Assembly (NCBI RefSeq): GCF_027625995.1
Contig: NZ_CP115396.1
Location: 4,216,501 to 4,280,500 of the forward strand
Source of the DNA: Hymenobacter yonginensis
GTDB lineage: Bacteria; Bacteroidota; Bacteroidia; Cytophagales; Hymenobacteraceae
DNA: 64,000 nucleotides
Reading direction: 5' to 3'
Part shown: one piece after another, positions 27,799 through 38,196 of the stretch
Numbering within the stretch: the first letter of the stretch is position 1
Layout: each line of letters starts with the position of its first letter
Translations under genes and position numbers: made by a program
The notes under the pieces: model-generated
What the model saw: only the letters and a program-made list of their open reading frames with translations
What the model was told of the DNA's origin: nothing
The model's database searches: none

Positions 27799-29097
27799 CT
27801 ACGCAACCAATCGTTGCCGCAATAGCGTAATCAGCTCGTTTTTAGTTCTGATTTTCCGGTCAAAAGCCCGGATTTTTCCCTGCAGCATCTGCCGGAAGGC
27901 ATCGTTGGCGGGCGTAGCGCTCAGCTTGTCGAGGTTGTCCTGCAGGGTTTCCTTTTCCTGCTGGTCGTACTTGATGAAGTCGCGCAGGGCCTGCACGCGC
28001 AGGGTTATCTGCTCCTCGGGAGCGGCGGCGGCGTTTTCGGGGCGCTTGCGGATGAAGTGCTCCAGGGCGCTCATCTCAAACACCTTGTCGCAGGCCAGAA
28101 TGAACTGCTCCCACACGCGGTCCGACTCTTCGCCGCGCACCGGGCCTACCGTTTTCCAGGCCGCCTGCAGCTCTTTGGCCCGCGCTACGGCCTCGTGCAT
28201 GGGGCGGCCCAGCAGGGCGGTGGCCTCCGTCACGAGGGCGCGCTTGCGGGTCAGGTTGTCGTCCATGAAGTGCTCCTTGGCGTCGGTGCGCTTGCTGTCG
28301 ATATGCACCTTCAGGCGCTCGAAAAACAGGTTGTGCGCCGCCCGGAACTGCGTCCAGAGGTCGTTGGCCTGCTTGCGCGGCAGGGAGCCGCCCACTTCCT
28401 TCCAGGCCTGCTGCAGCTGCTTGAGCTTGGCCGTAGTGTTCTCAAAATCGTCGGAATACTGCAGCGCCTCGCTCTGCCGGATCAGCACCTTGTACTGGTC
28501 GGCAGCGTGGTTGGTCATGGCCTTCTTCTCGCTCTGGAAGGCCTTGCGCCGCTGGAAAAACTCGTCTACGGCCAACCGGAATCGGGTTTCCAGCTCGTCG
28601 GTGAGCTGCTTATCTACGGGGCCGGTCTTGATCCAGGCCTGGCGCAGCTCGTGGATCTGCTCGCCGGCGGTGGCCCAGTCGAGGGTGTTGCGTAGCTCCT
28701 CGGCCTGCTCGATGAGGCTGATTTTGGTGGCCAGATTTTTTTCGCGGTTGCGGGCCACGGTCACCTTCACGGCTTCCTCGGCTTCGGTGAGGCGGCGGTG
28801 CAGGCTCGCGAAGTCGCCGAGGCCGTCGTAGCTGGCCACCTGGTCTTTCAGGTGCAGGGCCTTCATCAGGAAGGAGCCCTTGTTTTCCGATTCCTCGATC
28901 TTCTGTAGCAGGTCCTCTACTTTGGCCCGGAACAGGCGGAAACGGTTGGCAAAATACAGTAGAGAAGCATCGGGCGATTCCTTGACCTGGCCTACCTGGC
29001 GGGCGGGCAGATCCATAAACGGCCGCAGCCACACCTGGTCGCCTTCGACATAGCCATAGAGGCGGGCATCGGCCAGCAAGTGGTCTTGTTGTTCCAT
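27799..29097 (-). CDS. DUF349 coiled-coil protein
   Basis: 432 residues, almost all helical, with repeated DUF349 units of about 75 residues (LRNTLDWATAGEQIHELRQA WIKTGPV-type, then similar LQQAWKEVGGSLPRKQANDL and LQAAWKTVGPVRGEESDRVW). DUF349 proteins are cytoplasmic and found in many Bacteroidota and Actinobacteria; their role is not known. The start at ATG 29097 (MEQQDHLLADARLYGYVEG) is chosen over the longer frame because it begins the folded region. Divergent from ettA. Confidence 0.88.
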   Translation of the reverse strand: MEQQDHLLADARLYGYVEGDQVWLRPFMDLPARQVGQVKESPDASLLYFANRFRLFRAKVEDLLQKIEESENKGSFLMKALHLKDQVASYDGLGDFASLHRRLTEAEEAVKVTVARNREKNLATKISLIEQAEELRNTLDWATAGEQIHELRQAWIKTGPVDKQLTDELETRFRLAVDEFFQRRKAFQSEKKAMTNHAADQYKVLIRQSEALQYSDDFENTTAKLKQLQQAWKEVGGSLPRKQANDLWTQFRAAHNLFFERLKVHIDSKRTDAKEHFMDDNLTRKRALVTEATALLGRPMHEAVARAKELQAAWKTVGPVRGEESDRVWEQFILACDKVFEMSALEHFIRKRPENAAAAPEEQITLRVQALRDFIKYDQQEKETLQDNLDKLSATPANDAFRQMLQGKIRAFDRKIRTKNELITLLRQRLVA

Positions 29098-29237
29098 AAT
29101 TTGATAACGCGGAAGCGAATAGGTGGTGTGATGAAAAGGCGCAGGGGCAACACTCAGGGTGGAAAGATGGGCAAGTTTACGGCATGTTGCAACAATCGGC
29201 CCCGGCAGGTGGCATAGCAAACTCCGTGGCCCCTGCC

Positions 29238-29245
29238 TACCTTTG
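29238..29245 (+). promoter_or_regulatory. -7 box in the DUF349-ettA intergenic region
   Basis: TACCTTTG, exact TAnnTTTG match, 164 bp before the ettA ATG. It implies a long leader. The 311-bp gap (29098-29408) between the divergent DUF349 and ettA genes holds no other feature I can support. Confidence 0.5.
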
Positions 29246-29408
29246 GCGACTCCGGCGGGCAATTGCGGCCCATCTGGCCGAACGTAACCCTAAATCAGAA
29301 GGTTGGGCTACGGGGCCGGAGCAAACGGCTCAACGCTTGAAAATAGCATTTTTCAGCCAATGCGTCAGCCTGCCGGGTTTCAGTGCCACCGCTACACACT
29401 TCTTCTCT

Positions 29409-31076
<1,668 letters not shown>

Positions 31077-31097
31077 CCGGCTCTGGAGCCTGATTTA

Positions 31098-31143
31098 CAA
31101 ACGTCCTCTTCTGGCTTCGGCCGGGAGAGGACGTTTTGTTTTT
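31098..31143 (+). terminator. Terminator after ettA
   Basis: AAACGTCCTCT (31099-31109) pairs with AGAGGACGTTT (31126-31136) with an inner CTGGC/GCCGG extension, followed by TGTTTTTG. Confidence 0.8.
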
Positions 31144-31155
31144 GGGGGAGGAGGG

Positions 31156-31256
31156 TGTAGAGACGCAATATTTTGCGTCTCGTCGTTGAACGACGCGGTA
31201 AAGGGTACTACAAACAACGTCAGCAACTACGAGACGCAAAATATTGCGTCTCTACA
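31156..31256. repeat. REPIN-type palindrome, family GTAGAGACGCAATATT, copy 2
   Basis: The left arm (31156-31188) is identical to the arm at 26465. The right arm (31224-31256) is its inverse with one mismatch (CAACTACG for CAACGACG). The spacer is longer and unrelated to that of copy 1. Confidence 0.92.
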
Positions 31257-31272
31257 CTTTCTTTATCCAGCC

Positions 31273-32895
31273 TCAATGCGGCATGTGGCTGATTTTGGCT
31301 TCGTCGAGGTCGAGCTGGGCTTCTTGGTGGCGGAGCATTTCTTCCTCGAATACGTCTTCGCGGCGGAGTACAAACAGTTCTTCGCGCTGCACCTGCAGCA
31401 CATCCAGCAGCACGTGGTGGTAGCGTTTCAGGGCCTGGCGTTTGGTGTCGTCGTAGTCGAGGGCTTCGAGCAGGTTGCCGGTGCGCTGGGCCTCGGCCTG
31501 CATGCGGTGCTGCAGGGCGTTAATCATTTCGTTGTTCTGGATATCCTCGGGGTAGTGTTGGGCCAGGTGGGCAAGGGCCACGTGGCGCAGGCGCAGCCGG
31601 ATGCCGGCTTCCTGGGCGTCGGTGGGCATGCGCTCCTCCAGTTTTTCCACGCCGGTGAAGCGGATGAGCAGTGGCAGCGTGAGGCCCTGAAACACCAGCG
31701 TTACCAGAATCACCACGAAGGTGATGAACAGCATCAGGTTGCGCTGCGGAAACTCCTGCCCGTTGCTCAGCAGCAACGGCACCGACAGCGCCGAGGCCAA
31801 CGACACCACTCCGCGCATGCCGGCCCAGCCGATAATCAGCGGCCCCTGCCAGCCGGGGCTGGTTTCCTGCGTGCGGATGCTGCGGAAAAGCCAGCGCGGC
31901 ACAAAGGCCGCCGGAAACATCCACACCAGCCGGATAATGATGACCAGGGCGCTGATGATGAGGCCGTAGCCGATGGCCTGCCCCAGCGAGTAGGTGCCCA
32001 GGCCATCTACCACCACCGGCAACTCCAGCCCGATAAGGATAAATACCAGTCCGTTGAGGGCAAAACCCACGCTGGCCCACACGCTGGTGGCCTGCAGGCG
32101 CGTGTCGGCATCGAACACGCGGTGGGAGCGGAAGGAAAGCAGCAGCCCGCCGCTCACCACGGCCAGCACCCCCGAAAAGTGGAATTCCTCGGCCAGCAAA
32201 TACATGCCGTAGGGCGCAATAAACGTAAGCACCGTGTTGATGCTGGGCGTGGTGGGCAGGTACTTATGAATGAGGTAGAAGCCGTGCGCCACCACCAAAC
32301 CCACGGCCAGGCCCATCACGCTCACCAGCAAAAAGCTGGAGGCCGCCTGCTGCCACACAAACGTACCCGACAGCACCGTGGCCAAGGCAAACCGGAACAC
32401 AATCAAACTGCTGGCGTCGTTGATCAGGCTTTCGCCTTCCAGAATGCTGGTGATGCGGCGCGGCACCTGCACGCCCCGGAGCACGGAGGTGGCGGCCACG
32501 GCATCGGGCGGGGAGATGATACCGCCCAGCAGAAACCCCAGCGGCAGCGTGAAGCCCGGAATCATGGCCCGGCTCACGTAGGCTACCAGGGTGGAGGTGA
32601 AGAATACCAGCCCGAAGGCCAGCAGCGCAATGGGCCGTTTCCAACGCCAGAAATCCTTCCAGGATGTTTCCCAGGCCGCCTGGTAGAGCAGCGGCGGCAG
32701 GAAAATCAGGAAGATGAGGTCGGGGCTGATGACAATGCGCGGCAGCCCCGGCACGAAGCCCAGCACCAGCCCGGCCAGCACCAGAAAAATAGGGTAGGAG
32801 ATGCGCAGCTTCTGGCCCAGCATCACGAGCAGCAGCATGGCAAACAACAGCCCCAGCACCAGCAGGATGCTTTCGTGGAGGGTAGCGTCGGGCAT
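31273..32895 (-). CDS. Na+/H+ antiporter, CPA1 family (NhaP/YjcE-like)
   Basis: 540 residues with about twelve membrane helices (to ~410) and a soluble C-terminal tail (~410-540, helical, DIQNNEMINALQHRMQAEAQ). The ion-site segments of CPA1 proteins are present: GGIISPPDAVAATSVL and EGESLINDASSLIVFRF (Asp of the ND motif), and the late GWAGMRGVVSLASALSVP. It exchanges cytoplasmic Na+ for H+ and helps control pH and salt. A lone gene between a dispersed palindrome and a carboxypeptidase-like-domain gene. Confidence 0.93.
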   Translation of the reverse strand: MPDATLHESILLVLGLLFAMLLLVMLGQKLRISYPIFLVLAGLVLGFVPGLPRIVISPDLIFLIFLPPLLYQAAWETSWKDFWRWKRPIALLAFGLVFFTSTLVAYVSRAMIPGFTLPLGFLLGGIISPPDAVAATSVLRGVQVPRRITSILEGESLINDASSLIVFRFALATVLSGTFVWQQAASSFLLVSVMGLAVGLVVAHGFYLIHKYLPTTPSINTVLTFIAPYGMYLLAEEFHFSGVLAVVSGGLLLSFRSHRVFDADTRLQATSVWASVGFALNGLVFILIGLELPVVVDGLGTYSLGQAIGYGLIISALVIIIRLVWMFPAAFVPRWLFRSIRTQETSPGWQGPLIIGWAGMRGVVSLASALSVPLLLSNGQEFPQRNLMLFITFVVILVTLVFQGLTLPLLIRFTGVEKLEERMPTDAQEAGIRLRLRHVALAHLAQHYPEDIQNNEMINALQHRMQAEAQRTGNLLEALDYDDTKRQALKRYHHVLLDVLQVQREELFVLRREDVFEEEMLRHQEAQLDLDEAKISHMPH

Positions 32896-32953
32896 AAGCA
32901 GGAGCGGTTAGGTTGGCAGCGGGCTGGAAGGTAGCCGCTGCCAGGCACAAACG

Positions 32954-33388
32954 CTAGGGCCGCTTCGTTGCCCGGCCTTTGCCGCTTGCCGGGGCCAGCA
33001 TCACCGTAACGGGCAGGAAGTTGCTGGCCGACAGTTCCTGGCCTTCGCGGCCCATGTAATCGTAGCGGAGGATGTTGATGCCGGCGGGCACCTGCAGCAC
33101 GTAATGGCCGTTGGCATCGGTGCTGGCGGCGTTGGTAGTGCCTTTCAGCAGCACGGTGGCGCCACGCAGCGGCCGTTTCTGCTCGTCCAGCACGTAGCCG
33201 GTAAGGTCTACCAGCGCCGGGGCCGCAACAGTCGGGGCAGCTTCGGGGGCAGTGGGCTCTGGCAAAGGCGCCGGGGCAAACCGGGCCGTCAGGTCCTGCG
33301 CCTGGGGAGCGTCAGATTCCTGAGCGAAGGCGCTGGTGGCGGACAGGCTGGCCACGAGCAGCAGGAAGGAGGCAGCAAAGTGTTTCAT
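32954..33388 (-). CDS. Secreted carboxypeptidase-regulatory-like (CarboxypepD_reg) protein
   Basis: 144 residues. Signal peptide MKHFAASFLLLVASLSATSA (cleavage after AFA), a Pro/Ala-rich linker (~28-65), then one beta-sandwich domain: VDLTGYVLDEQKRPLRGATV, STDANGHYVLQVPAGINILR, YDYMGREGQELS. This domain occurs at the N-terminus of TonB-dependent receptors and alone in many Bacteroidota; here it stands alone with no plug or barrel. The start at ATG 33388 gives the signal peptide. The 66-bp gap to the antiporter gene suggests possible co-transcription. Confidence 0.85.
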   Translation of the reverse strand: MKHFAASFLLLVASLSATSAFAQESDAPQAQDLTARFAPAPLPEPTAPEAAPTVAAPALVDLTGYVLDEQKRPLRGATVLLKGTTNAASTDANGHYVLQVPAGINILRYDYMGREGQELSASNFLPVTVMLAPASGKGRATKRP

Positions 33389-33454
33389 ACAACTGTCTGG
33401 TTGGAGTGGACGCAAGAAGACGTTGCAACAGGTGACAGCAGGTAGAGGAGCGGA

Positions 33455-33700
33455 ATAATATCTAAAGTAGATAATACTTAGGTATGTTCAAAAAGAGGCA
33501 TGTGCGTGTGATTGGTGGAAATGCATCTGCTGAAGCCGACAAGGGCATCGTTTTGTTTCTGAAAACATGTTAATTGATAGCTATTAGCTGTTTTTTTGGC
33601 TCTCAATTGTAGAAATTTAGCTAAGGAATAATTATTTATAGTGCTATCATTTTAATAGAATAGTTATATTATAAAATTGTGAATGACTCAGGTTTTTAAT
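33455..33700. other. AT-rich island without genes
   Basis: About 245 bp of clearly AT-rich DNA (for example ATTATTTATAGTGCTATCAT and TTATATTATAAAATTGTGAA) inside a GC-rich genome. No reading frame of useful length, no repeat arms. The 528-bp gap 33389-33915 is made of this island, a terminator-like hairpin and a palindrome. Possible relic of foreign DNA, a regulatory region or an unrecognised sRNA. Confidence 0.5.
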
Positions 33701-33712
33701 CAGACAGACGCA

Positions 33713-33750
33713 CAAAGGCCCGGCCCGCAGAACTGCGGGCCGGGCCTTTG
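33713..33750. terminator. Long hairpin, terminator-like
   Basis: CAAAGGCCCGGCCCGCA and TGCGGGCCGGGCCTTTG form a perfect 17-bp stem around GAAC. T-tract is short. It could end transcripts from the AT-rich island or a read-through from either side. Confidence 0.6.
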
Positions 33751-33818
33751 CGGGAGTTGGCAGGCGTGCAGCCGGCCGGCCGCTGGTGCGCACATAGCCG
33801 TCGGGAACACGCCCGGCA

Positions 33819-33904
33819 CAGTAGCGCGGACTGTGTAGTTCACGCCTCAGAATGACTGTGCCTCGAACGGCACGGGGGCGCGAACTACACAGTTCGCGCT
33901 ACTG
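33819..33904. repeat. REPIN-type palindrome, family CAGTAGCGCG
   Basis: CAGTAGCGCGGACTGTGTAG... (28 nt) and its inverse ending at 33904, two mismatches. It sits 11 bp past the stop codon of the M61 peptidase gene. Confidence 0.85.
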
Positions 33905-33915
33905 GCCAACGGTGT

Positions 33916-35730
33916 TTACTGGTTTTTCAGCCACGCCTGGCGCTGCGCTAGCTGGGCGGGCGTGGGGTTGGGCATTACCGTGAGCTGGTAGCGTTTCACC
34001 TCGTCTTTGGCCTGCAGGCGGCAGCGAATTTTCTTCTCGGCGCCTGCGTGCCGGATGGTCAGCTCGCTCTCCTGGCCGACGGGGCTGGCTTCGATGCGCT
34101 GGAGGACGGCGCGGGCGTTGGTGAGTTTTACGGGCTCACCTTGATAAGCTACAAACTCGTCACCGTTGGCTACCCCGCAGGCCTGTAGGGCCGCACTCAC
34201 CTGCTGAAACAGGAGGCGGCCCTCCGCATCGGGGCGGAAGCCGGTGCCGAGCGTGGCCAGGCGGCGCCCGGTGCGCTGCAGCGGCTCGTAGCGCACGCCC
34301 ACGGTGGCGTAGTACTCGGCCAGCGGCAGGGGCTGGGCCTGCTGCACGTAGCGCGCAAAAAAGTCGCCGATTTCGGGGTAGGTAAGCTGGGTGAAGTCCT
34401 GGAAAAACGTCTTTTCCGAGAAGGGCTTGTCGGGGCCGTAGCGCTTGGTGAGCTCCAGAATGACTTCGCGCAGCCCGCGCTTGCCGCCCGACAGCTGCAG
34501 CAGGCGCAGGTCGAGTAGGGCCGCCGTAAGGGCGCCGCGCTGGTAGATGTTGCCGTACTGGCGCTGGCCTTCGTCGGAAAAGGAGTTCAGCCCCAGCTTG
34601 CTCAGCGAGTAGGTGGTGTCGGTGCGCTGGCGGTCGTAGGCAATCTTGCCGCTCATTTCCTCCAAGTACTTTTCCAGCGGCATCAGGCCGCCGCGCAGCT
34701 GCATCATGCCGGCCGCCCACTCGGTGGTGCCTTCATACAGCCATAAATGCTCGGAGCCGGTGGGCTGCACGAAGTTGAACTGCTGGATGATTTCGGAGTG
34801 GATGTTGAGCGGCGTCACGACGTGGAAAAACTCGTGGGCGGCAATGCTGGTGATGCCCGCCGCCGACTCCGGTGTGAGCGGCTCTTCGCGCAGCACGTAC
34901 TCCGAGCTGTAGGAATGCTCCCAGGCGCCAGTGCTGCGGTCGTCGAAGTGGTAGAGGAAGGTGTAGCGCTGCACCGGCAGCTGCACCAGAAATTGCTGGG
35001 CGGCCGTCAGCATCTGTTGCATCTCCTTGAGCAGCGGCTCGGCCTGCACCTGATCGGTGCGGGAGTAGCAGAATAGGTCGATTTTGGTGGGGCCGAGCAG
35101 GGTGCTGGCCTGCGTGAGGCGGCCCAGCAAAAACGGCGAATCCACGGCTTGGTCGTAGTTTTTGGCAGCGTAGTAGCCCTGGGAATCGGCCGTGAGGGCC
35201 GTTCCGATTTTCCAGGCGGCGGGGTAGTTGAGCTTGATGCGCAGCGGCCGGGCCTGCCAGCCCTGCGGGTAGCCCAGCACGGTCTGGCCGTTGAGCAGCG
35301 CGTGGTCGGTTTCCAATGACGAGCCGCACATGCGGTAGATGCTGTGCTCGGTCACGGGCGTGTCCCAGGTTTCGGCAATGGTGTAGCGGATTTCGCGCGT
35401 CTTTTCGGGCTTCAGCAGCTGCCACTGGTTGGTGGAAAGCTGCTTGGACGGTAGCAACCGGCCCTTCTTGTCGAAGGCCTCAAACTTGCGCACAAACCGG
35501 CCGATGTCCATCACCTGATACGTGCCGGGCGCCGTGGCTGCAAACTGGTAGATGCCTTGCTCTTTGCCGAGCTTCGGCAAGGCCAGCTGCACCCGAAACT
35601 CGTCGCTGTTGGCGGCCGGGTCGATGGAAATGGTGTAGGTAAGCGGCTCCTGCGCCCGGGCCGCCGTAATCGGCACCGACAGCAGAGCAACAACAAGCAG
35701 GGAATGCGCCAAGCGCAACAGGTTTTTCAT
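33916..35730 (-). CDS. M61-family (glycyl aminopeptidase-like) metallopeptidase with PDZ domain
   Basis: 604 residues with a signal peptide (MKNLLRLAHSLLVVALLSVP, cleavage after ARA). Zinc-site motif AAHEFFHVVTPLNIHS (HExxH) and, ~30 residues later, LYEGTTEWAAG, the third ligand. This is the M61 arrangement. Near the end LQACGVANGDEFVAYQGEPV is the core of a PDZ domain. These periplasmic enzymes trim N-terminal residues, preferring Gly/Ala. The start at ATG 35730 gives the signal; the longer frame reaches across the adjacent terminator. The gene appears to be alone in its transcript. Confidence 0.9.
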   Translation of the reverse strand: MKNLLRLAHSLLVVALLSVPITAARAQEPLTYTISIDPAANSDEFRVQLALPKLGKEQGIYQFAATAPGTYQVMDIGRFVRKFEAFDKKGRLLPSKQLSTNQWQLLKPEKTREIRYTIAETWDTPVTEHSIYRMCGSSLETDHALLNGQTVLGYPQGWQARPLRIKLNYPAAWKIGTALTADSQGYYAAKNYDQAVDSPFLLGRLTQASTLLGPTKIDLFCYSRTDQVQAEPLLKEMQQMLTAAQQFLVQLPVQRYTFLYHFDDRSTGAWEHSYSSEYVLREEPLTPESAAGITSIAAHEFFHVVTPLNIHSEIIQQFNFVQPTGSEHLWLYEGTTEWAAGMMQLRGGLMPLEKYLEEMSGKIAYDRQRTDTTYSLSKLGLNSFSDEGQRQYGNIYQRGALTAALLDLRLLQLSGGKRGLREVILELTKRYGPDKPFSEKTFFQDFTQLTYPEIGDFFARYVQQAQPLPLAEYYATVGVRYEPLQRTGRRLATLGTGFRPDAEGRLLFQQVSAALQACGVANGDEFVAYQGEPVKLTNARAVLQRIEASPVGQESELTIRHAGAEKKIRCRLQAKDEVKRYQLTVMPNPTPAQLAQRQAWLKNQ

Positions 35731-35901
35731 GAACAAAGAAAGGCCAAAAGGAAGAAACGTAGTGAAGCTGCCCGGCCCCACGCCGTAGGCGCCAGACCGG
35801 CGTGTTGCCAGGGACAGCAAAACCGGCTCACCGTTGCCTAACGACGGAAAATCGGGCTGCGAGGCAATAGAGGTCGGCGTGAATGCAGCCTCGTCAGGCA
35901 C

Positions 35902-35938
35902 AAAAAAGCCTTCTGTTTCCACAGAAACAGAAGGCTTT
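35902..35938 (-). terminator. Terminator after the 35958-36278 gene
   Basis: AAAGCCTTCTGTTTC pairs exactly with GAAACAGAAGGCTTT around CACA, with a T-run on the minus strand. Confidence 0.85.
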
Positions 35939-35957
35939 CAATTGGGCGTCGGTTGCG

Positions 35958-36278
35958 CTAAGCAGGCTTGGCGCTGGTGTGTGCCGCGTCCTTCTTGTGG
36001 CTATCGTAGCTGGTCTCGCTGTCGTCGCTGATAGCGTCGGCGGCCTTCTTGGCGGCGATGATGGCAATAACGGCTACGCCGGCAATGCCCAAAATGAGTT
36101 GGGTGGTGGTGAAGCGCTGCGCGGCTTTCTTGAGCAGCACGCCGCTGTGCTTGATGAGGTCGTCGAGCTGGTCGGACTCGCCCTGGAATACTTTGTAGCC
36201 GCTTTGCAGGGCATTGATAACGTCTTCAGGCAGGATCTTTTCGATTTCCTTTTCTACGTTCGAGAGTTGAGTGGCCAT
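35958..36278 (-). CDS. Small tail-anchored-like membrane protein, unknown
   Basis: 106 residues. The N-terminal half is amphipathic helix (KEIEKILPEDVINALQSG, DQLDDLIKHSGVLLKKAA), then one membrane helix (~residues 60-76, LILGIAGVAVIAIIAA), then a short polar, Lys/Asp-rich tail. The layout resembles ElaB/YqjD-type ribosome- or membrane-tethering proteins, though no specific family match is claimed. The start at ATG 36278. It is upstream of its own terminator. Confidence 0.65.
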   Translation of the reverse strand: MATQLSNVEKEIEKILPEDVINALQSGYKVFQGESDQLDDLIKHSGVLLKKAAQRFTTTQLILGIAGVAVIAIIAAKKAADAISDDSETSYDSHKKDAAHTSAKPA

Positions 36279-36369
36279 ATAGCGTAAAGGGAGAGAACAG
36301 TGAAACACAAAGCCGGTGGCGCGGCCCCGGAGCCCCTATACGCGAAAACCCGCCGCCGGTTTTTGGGGG

Positions 36370-36511
36370 AGTAGGGATGAGGGATGAAGGAGTAGGAAGT
36401 AGGGCCCTGGCAGACTGGCCCGACGGCAGAGCAGCAGCAGCCACCTGACGGTATGCCACCATTAATACGCTCCTTCATCCCTTATCCCTACTCCTTCATC
36501 CCTCATCCCTC
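36370..36511. repeat. REPIN-type palindrome, family AGGGATGAGGGATGAAGG
   Basis: AGTAGGGATGAGGGATGAAG... (36370-36392) and its inverse (36470-36492, one mismatch), with a further inverted unit to 36511. The last unit contains the DUF1501 stop codon. Confidence 0.8.
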
Positions 36512-38089
36512 CACCACAACTAGCCGGGAGCTGACGCGGGCGCCTTCGCGCACCTGGCAGTGGTAGGAGCCGGCGGCCAGGCCTGTGGCAAACGGAATCT
36601 GGCGGCGGCCGCGGGGCTGGTTTCGGTCGAGCAGGCGGGCCACTTCGCGGCCCAGCGCGTCGAGCACCACCACCTGCACGTGCCCGCCTTCACTCTCAAA
36701 CTCCACCGTGGCGTGGTCGCGCACGGGGTTCGGAAACACGCTGAAGTTGGCCACGTTGGTGGCGGCGGCGGTGCTGGTGCCGTTCACGATACCGGGCCGG
36801 ATAACCGGCACGTTCGGGAACTGCCCGAGGCTGGACGGCAGCAGGGCATTGAGCGTGGCCTGCGGCACCCGGAACCAGTCGCGGAGCAGGTTGGCGTAGA
36901 TGGCCCGGAAGTCGAACTGCATCGGCACCTGGTCGTTGACGCCGGCGTTGGCGGGCAGCACGGGGTTATTGCCGTGGATGATGGGGTTGACGCTGGTGCC
37001 GAACACGATGAGCGGGGCCGCCGCGCCGTGGTCGGTGCCCTTGCTGGAATTGGCCTTGATGCGGCGCCCAAACTCCGAGAACGTCATGCCCACCACCCGG
37101 TCCTGCACCGCAAGGCGCCGCAGATCGTCCTGGAAGGCTTCCAGGGCCTGCGAAATCCGGCCCAGCAGCGTAGCGTGCGTGCCCGTGGTGGTGCTGCCCG
37201 TGACGGGCACCTGCGCCGCGTGCGTGTCGAAGCCGCCGAGGTTGCAGACGTACACCCGCGTCTGCAGGCCGCCGGCTACCAGCTGGGCCACAATCTTGAG
37301 CTGGTCGGCGAGGGAGTTCTGGCCGGCGGCGGGGTAGAGCGGCGAGAGGTTGCGGGCCCGCGCCGCCGCCGCCTGAATGGCCGTGGTGTAGATCTGGGTC
37401 TGGGAAATCACCTGCCGGATGAACGTCAGCTCGTGGCCGGCCGGCGTGTTGGGGGCCGTATCAACCCCGCCCGACAGCAGCTGGTAGAACGAGGTGGTGC
37501 TGGCAATGGCCATGCCCATGTTCACGCTGGGGCCCTGCACGCAGTTGCTCACCACCGAGCCGATGCTGATGGCCAGCGGATCGGGGTTCTGGGCGCTGGG
37601 GTAGCCGGTGGGGTAGTTGGCGTACTCCGAGTTGAGGTAGCGTCCGGCCCAGCCCGAGGTGATGGTGACGTTGGAATCAGAAGCCGACGTCCAGATGTCG
37701 GTGGCGCGGAAGTGCGAGTAGTTGGGGTTGGGGTAGCCCACGCTCTGCACCACGCCAATCTTGCCGTCGTCGAACAGGTTTTTCACGCCCGTCATGGCCG
37801 GGTGGATGCCTGTGGCGGCGCGCAGCGTTAGCACCTGGTTTTGTGGAATGGCAATGTCGGCGCGGGCGTTCATCAGGGCCGAGTACTGGTCGGTCGGGAT
37901 GATCATGTTCAGGCCGTCGTTGCCACCGTTCAGCTGAATCAGCACCAACACCCGGTCGGTCTGGGTTTCGCCGCCGGTCAGCTCAAACAGCTCCGGCGAA
38001 AAGCCGTACGCCCCAATCGGCAGGCCGCCCAGCAGCGTGGGTAGCACGGTGGCGGCCGCGGTAGTCTGGAGGAAATGTCTGCGTTTCAT
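36503..38089 (-). CDS. DUF1501 protein with Tat signal and T9SS sorting domain
   Basis: 528 residues. Twin-arginine signal MKRRHFLQTTAAATVLPTLL. Body of the DUF1501 family (alkaline-phosphatase-like fold): LVLIQLNGGNDGLNMIIPTD, SEFGRRIKANSSKGTDHGAA with the conserved GTDHG, and FGTSVNPIIHG. The last ~80 residues are a type A T9SS C-terminal domain (FSVFPNPVRDHATVEFESEG ... GLAAGSYHCQVREG). So it is likely exported folded through Tat and then moved across the outer membrane. Partner of the DUF1800 gene 104 bp upstream, the usual pairing. The function of the pair is not known. Confidence 0.9.
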   Translation of the reverse strand: MKRRHFLQTTAAATVLPTLLGGLPIGAYGFSPELFELTGGETQTDRVLVLIQLNGGNDGLNMIIPTDQYSALMNARADIAIPQNQVLTLRAATGIHPAMTGVKNLFDDGKIGVVQSVGYPNPNYSHFRATDIWTSASDSNVTITSGWAGRYLNSEYANYPTGYPSAQNPDPLAISIGSVVSNCVQGPSVNMGMAIASTTSFYQLLSGGVDTAPNTPAGHELTFIRQVISQTQIYTTAIQAAAARARNLSPLYPAAGQNSLADQLKIVAQLVAGGLQTRVYVCNLGGFDTHAAQVPVTGSTTTGTHATLLGRISQALEAFQDDLRRLAVQDRVVGMTFSEFGRRIKANSSKGTDHGAAAPLIVFGTSVNPIIHGNNPVLPANAGVNDQVPMQFDFRAIYANLLRDWFRVPQATLNALLPSSLGQFPNVPVIRPGIVNGTSTAAATNVANFSVFPNPVRDHATVEFESEGGHVQVVVLDALGREVARLLDRNQPRGRRQIPFATGLAAGSYHCQVREGARVSSRLVVVEG

Positions 38090-38097
38090 ACTTCGTG

Positions 38098-38196
38098 TTA
38101 ATGGTTAAATGGCTGATTGTTGAATTGCTGACAGCCAGATGGCCGCTGCCTGAGTGAGCAGCCGGCCAGTAAGCCATGCAGCCATTAAGCCATTAA
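38098..38196. repeat. Degenerate REPIN-type palindrome, family TTAATGGTTAAATGGCTG
   Basis: TTAATGGTTAAATGGCTG on the left; the right arm, read inverted, gives CTTAATGGCTTAATGGCTGC. Relative of the element at 22650. The DUF1800 stop codon (TAA) lies in its right arm. Confidence 0.7.

Noticed and set aside
31186..32934. A 582-codon plus-strand frame
   Set aside because: Antisense of the CPA1 antiporter gene and starting inside a REPIN; no family features.
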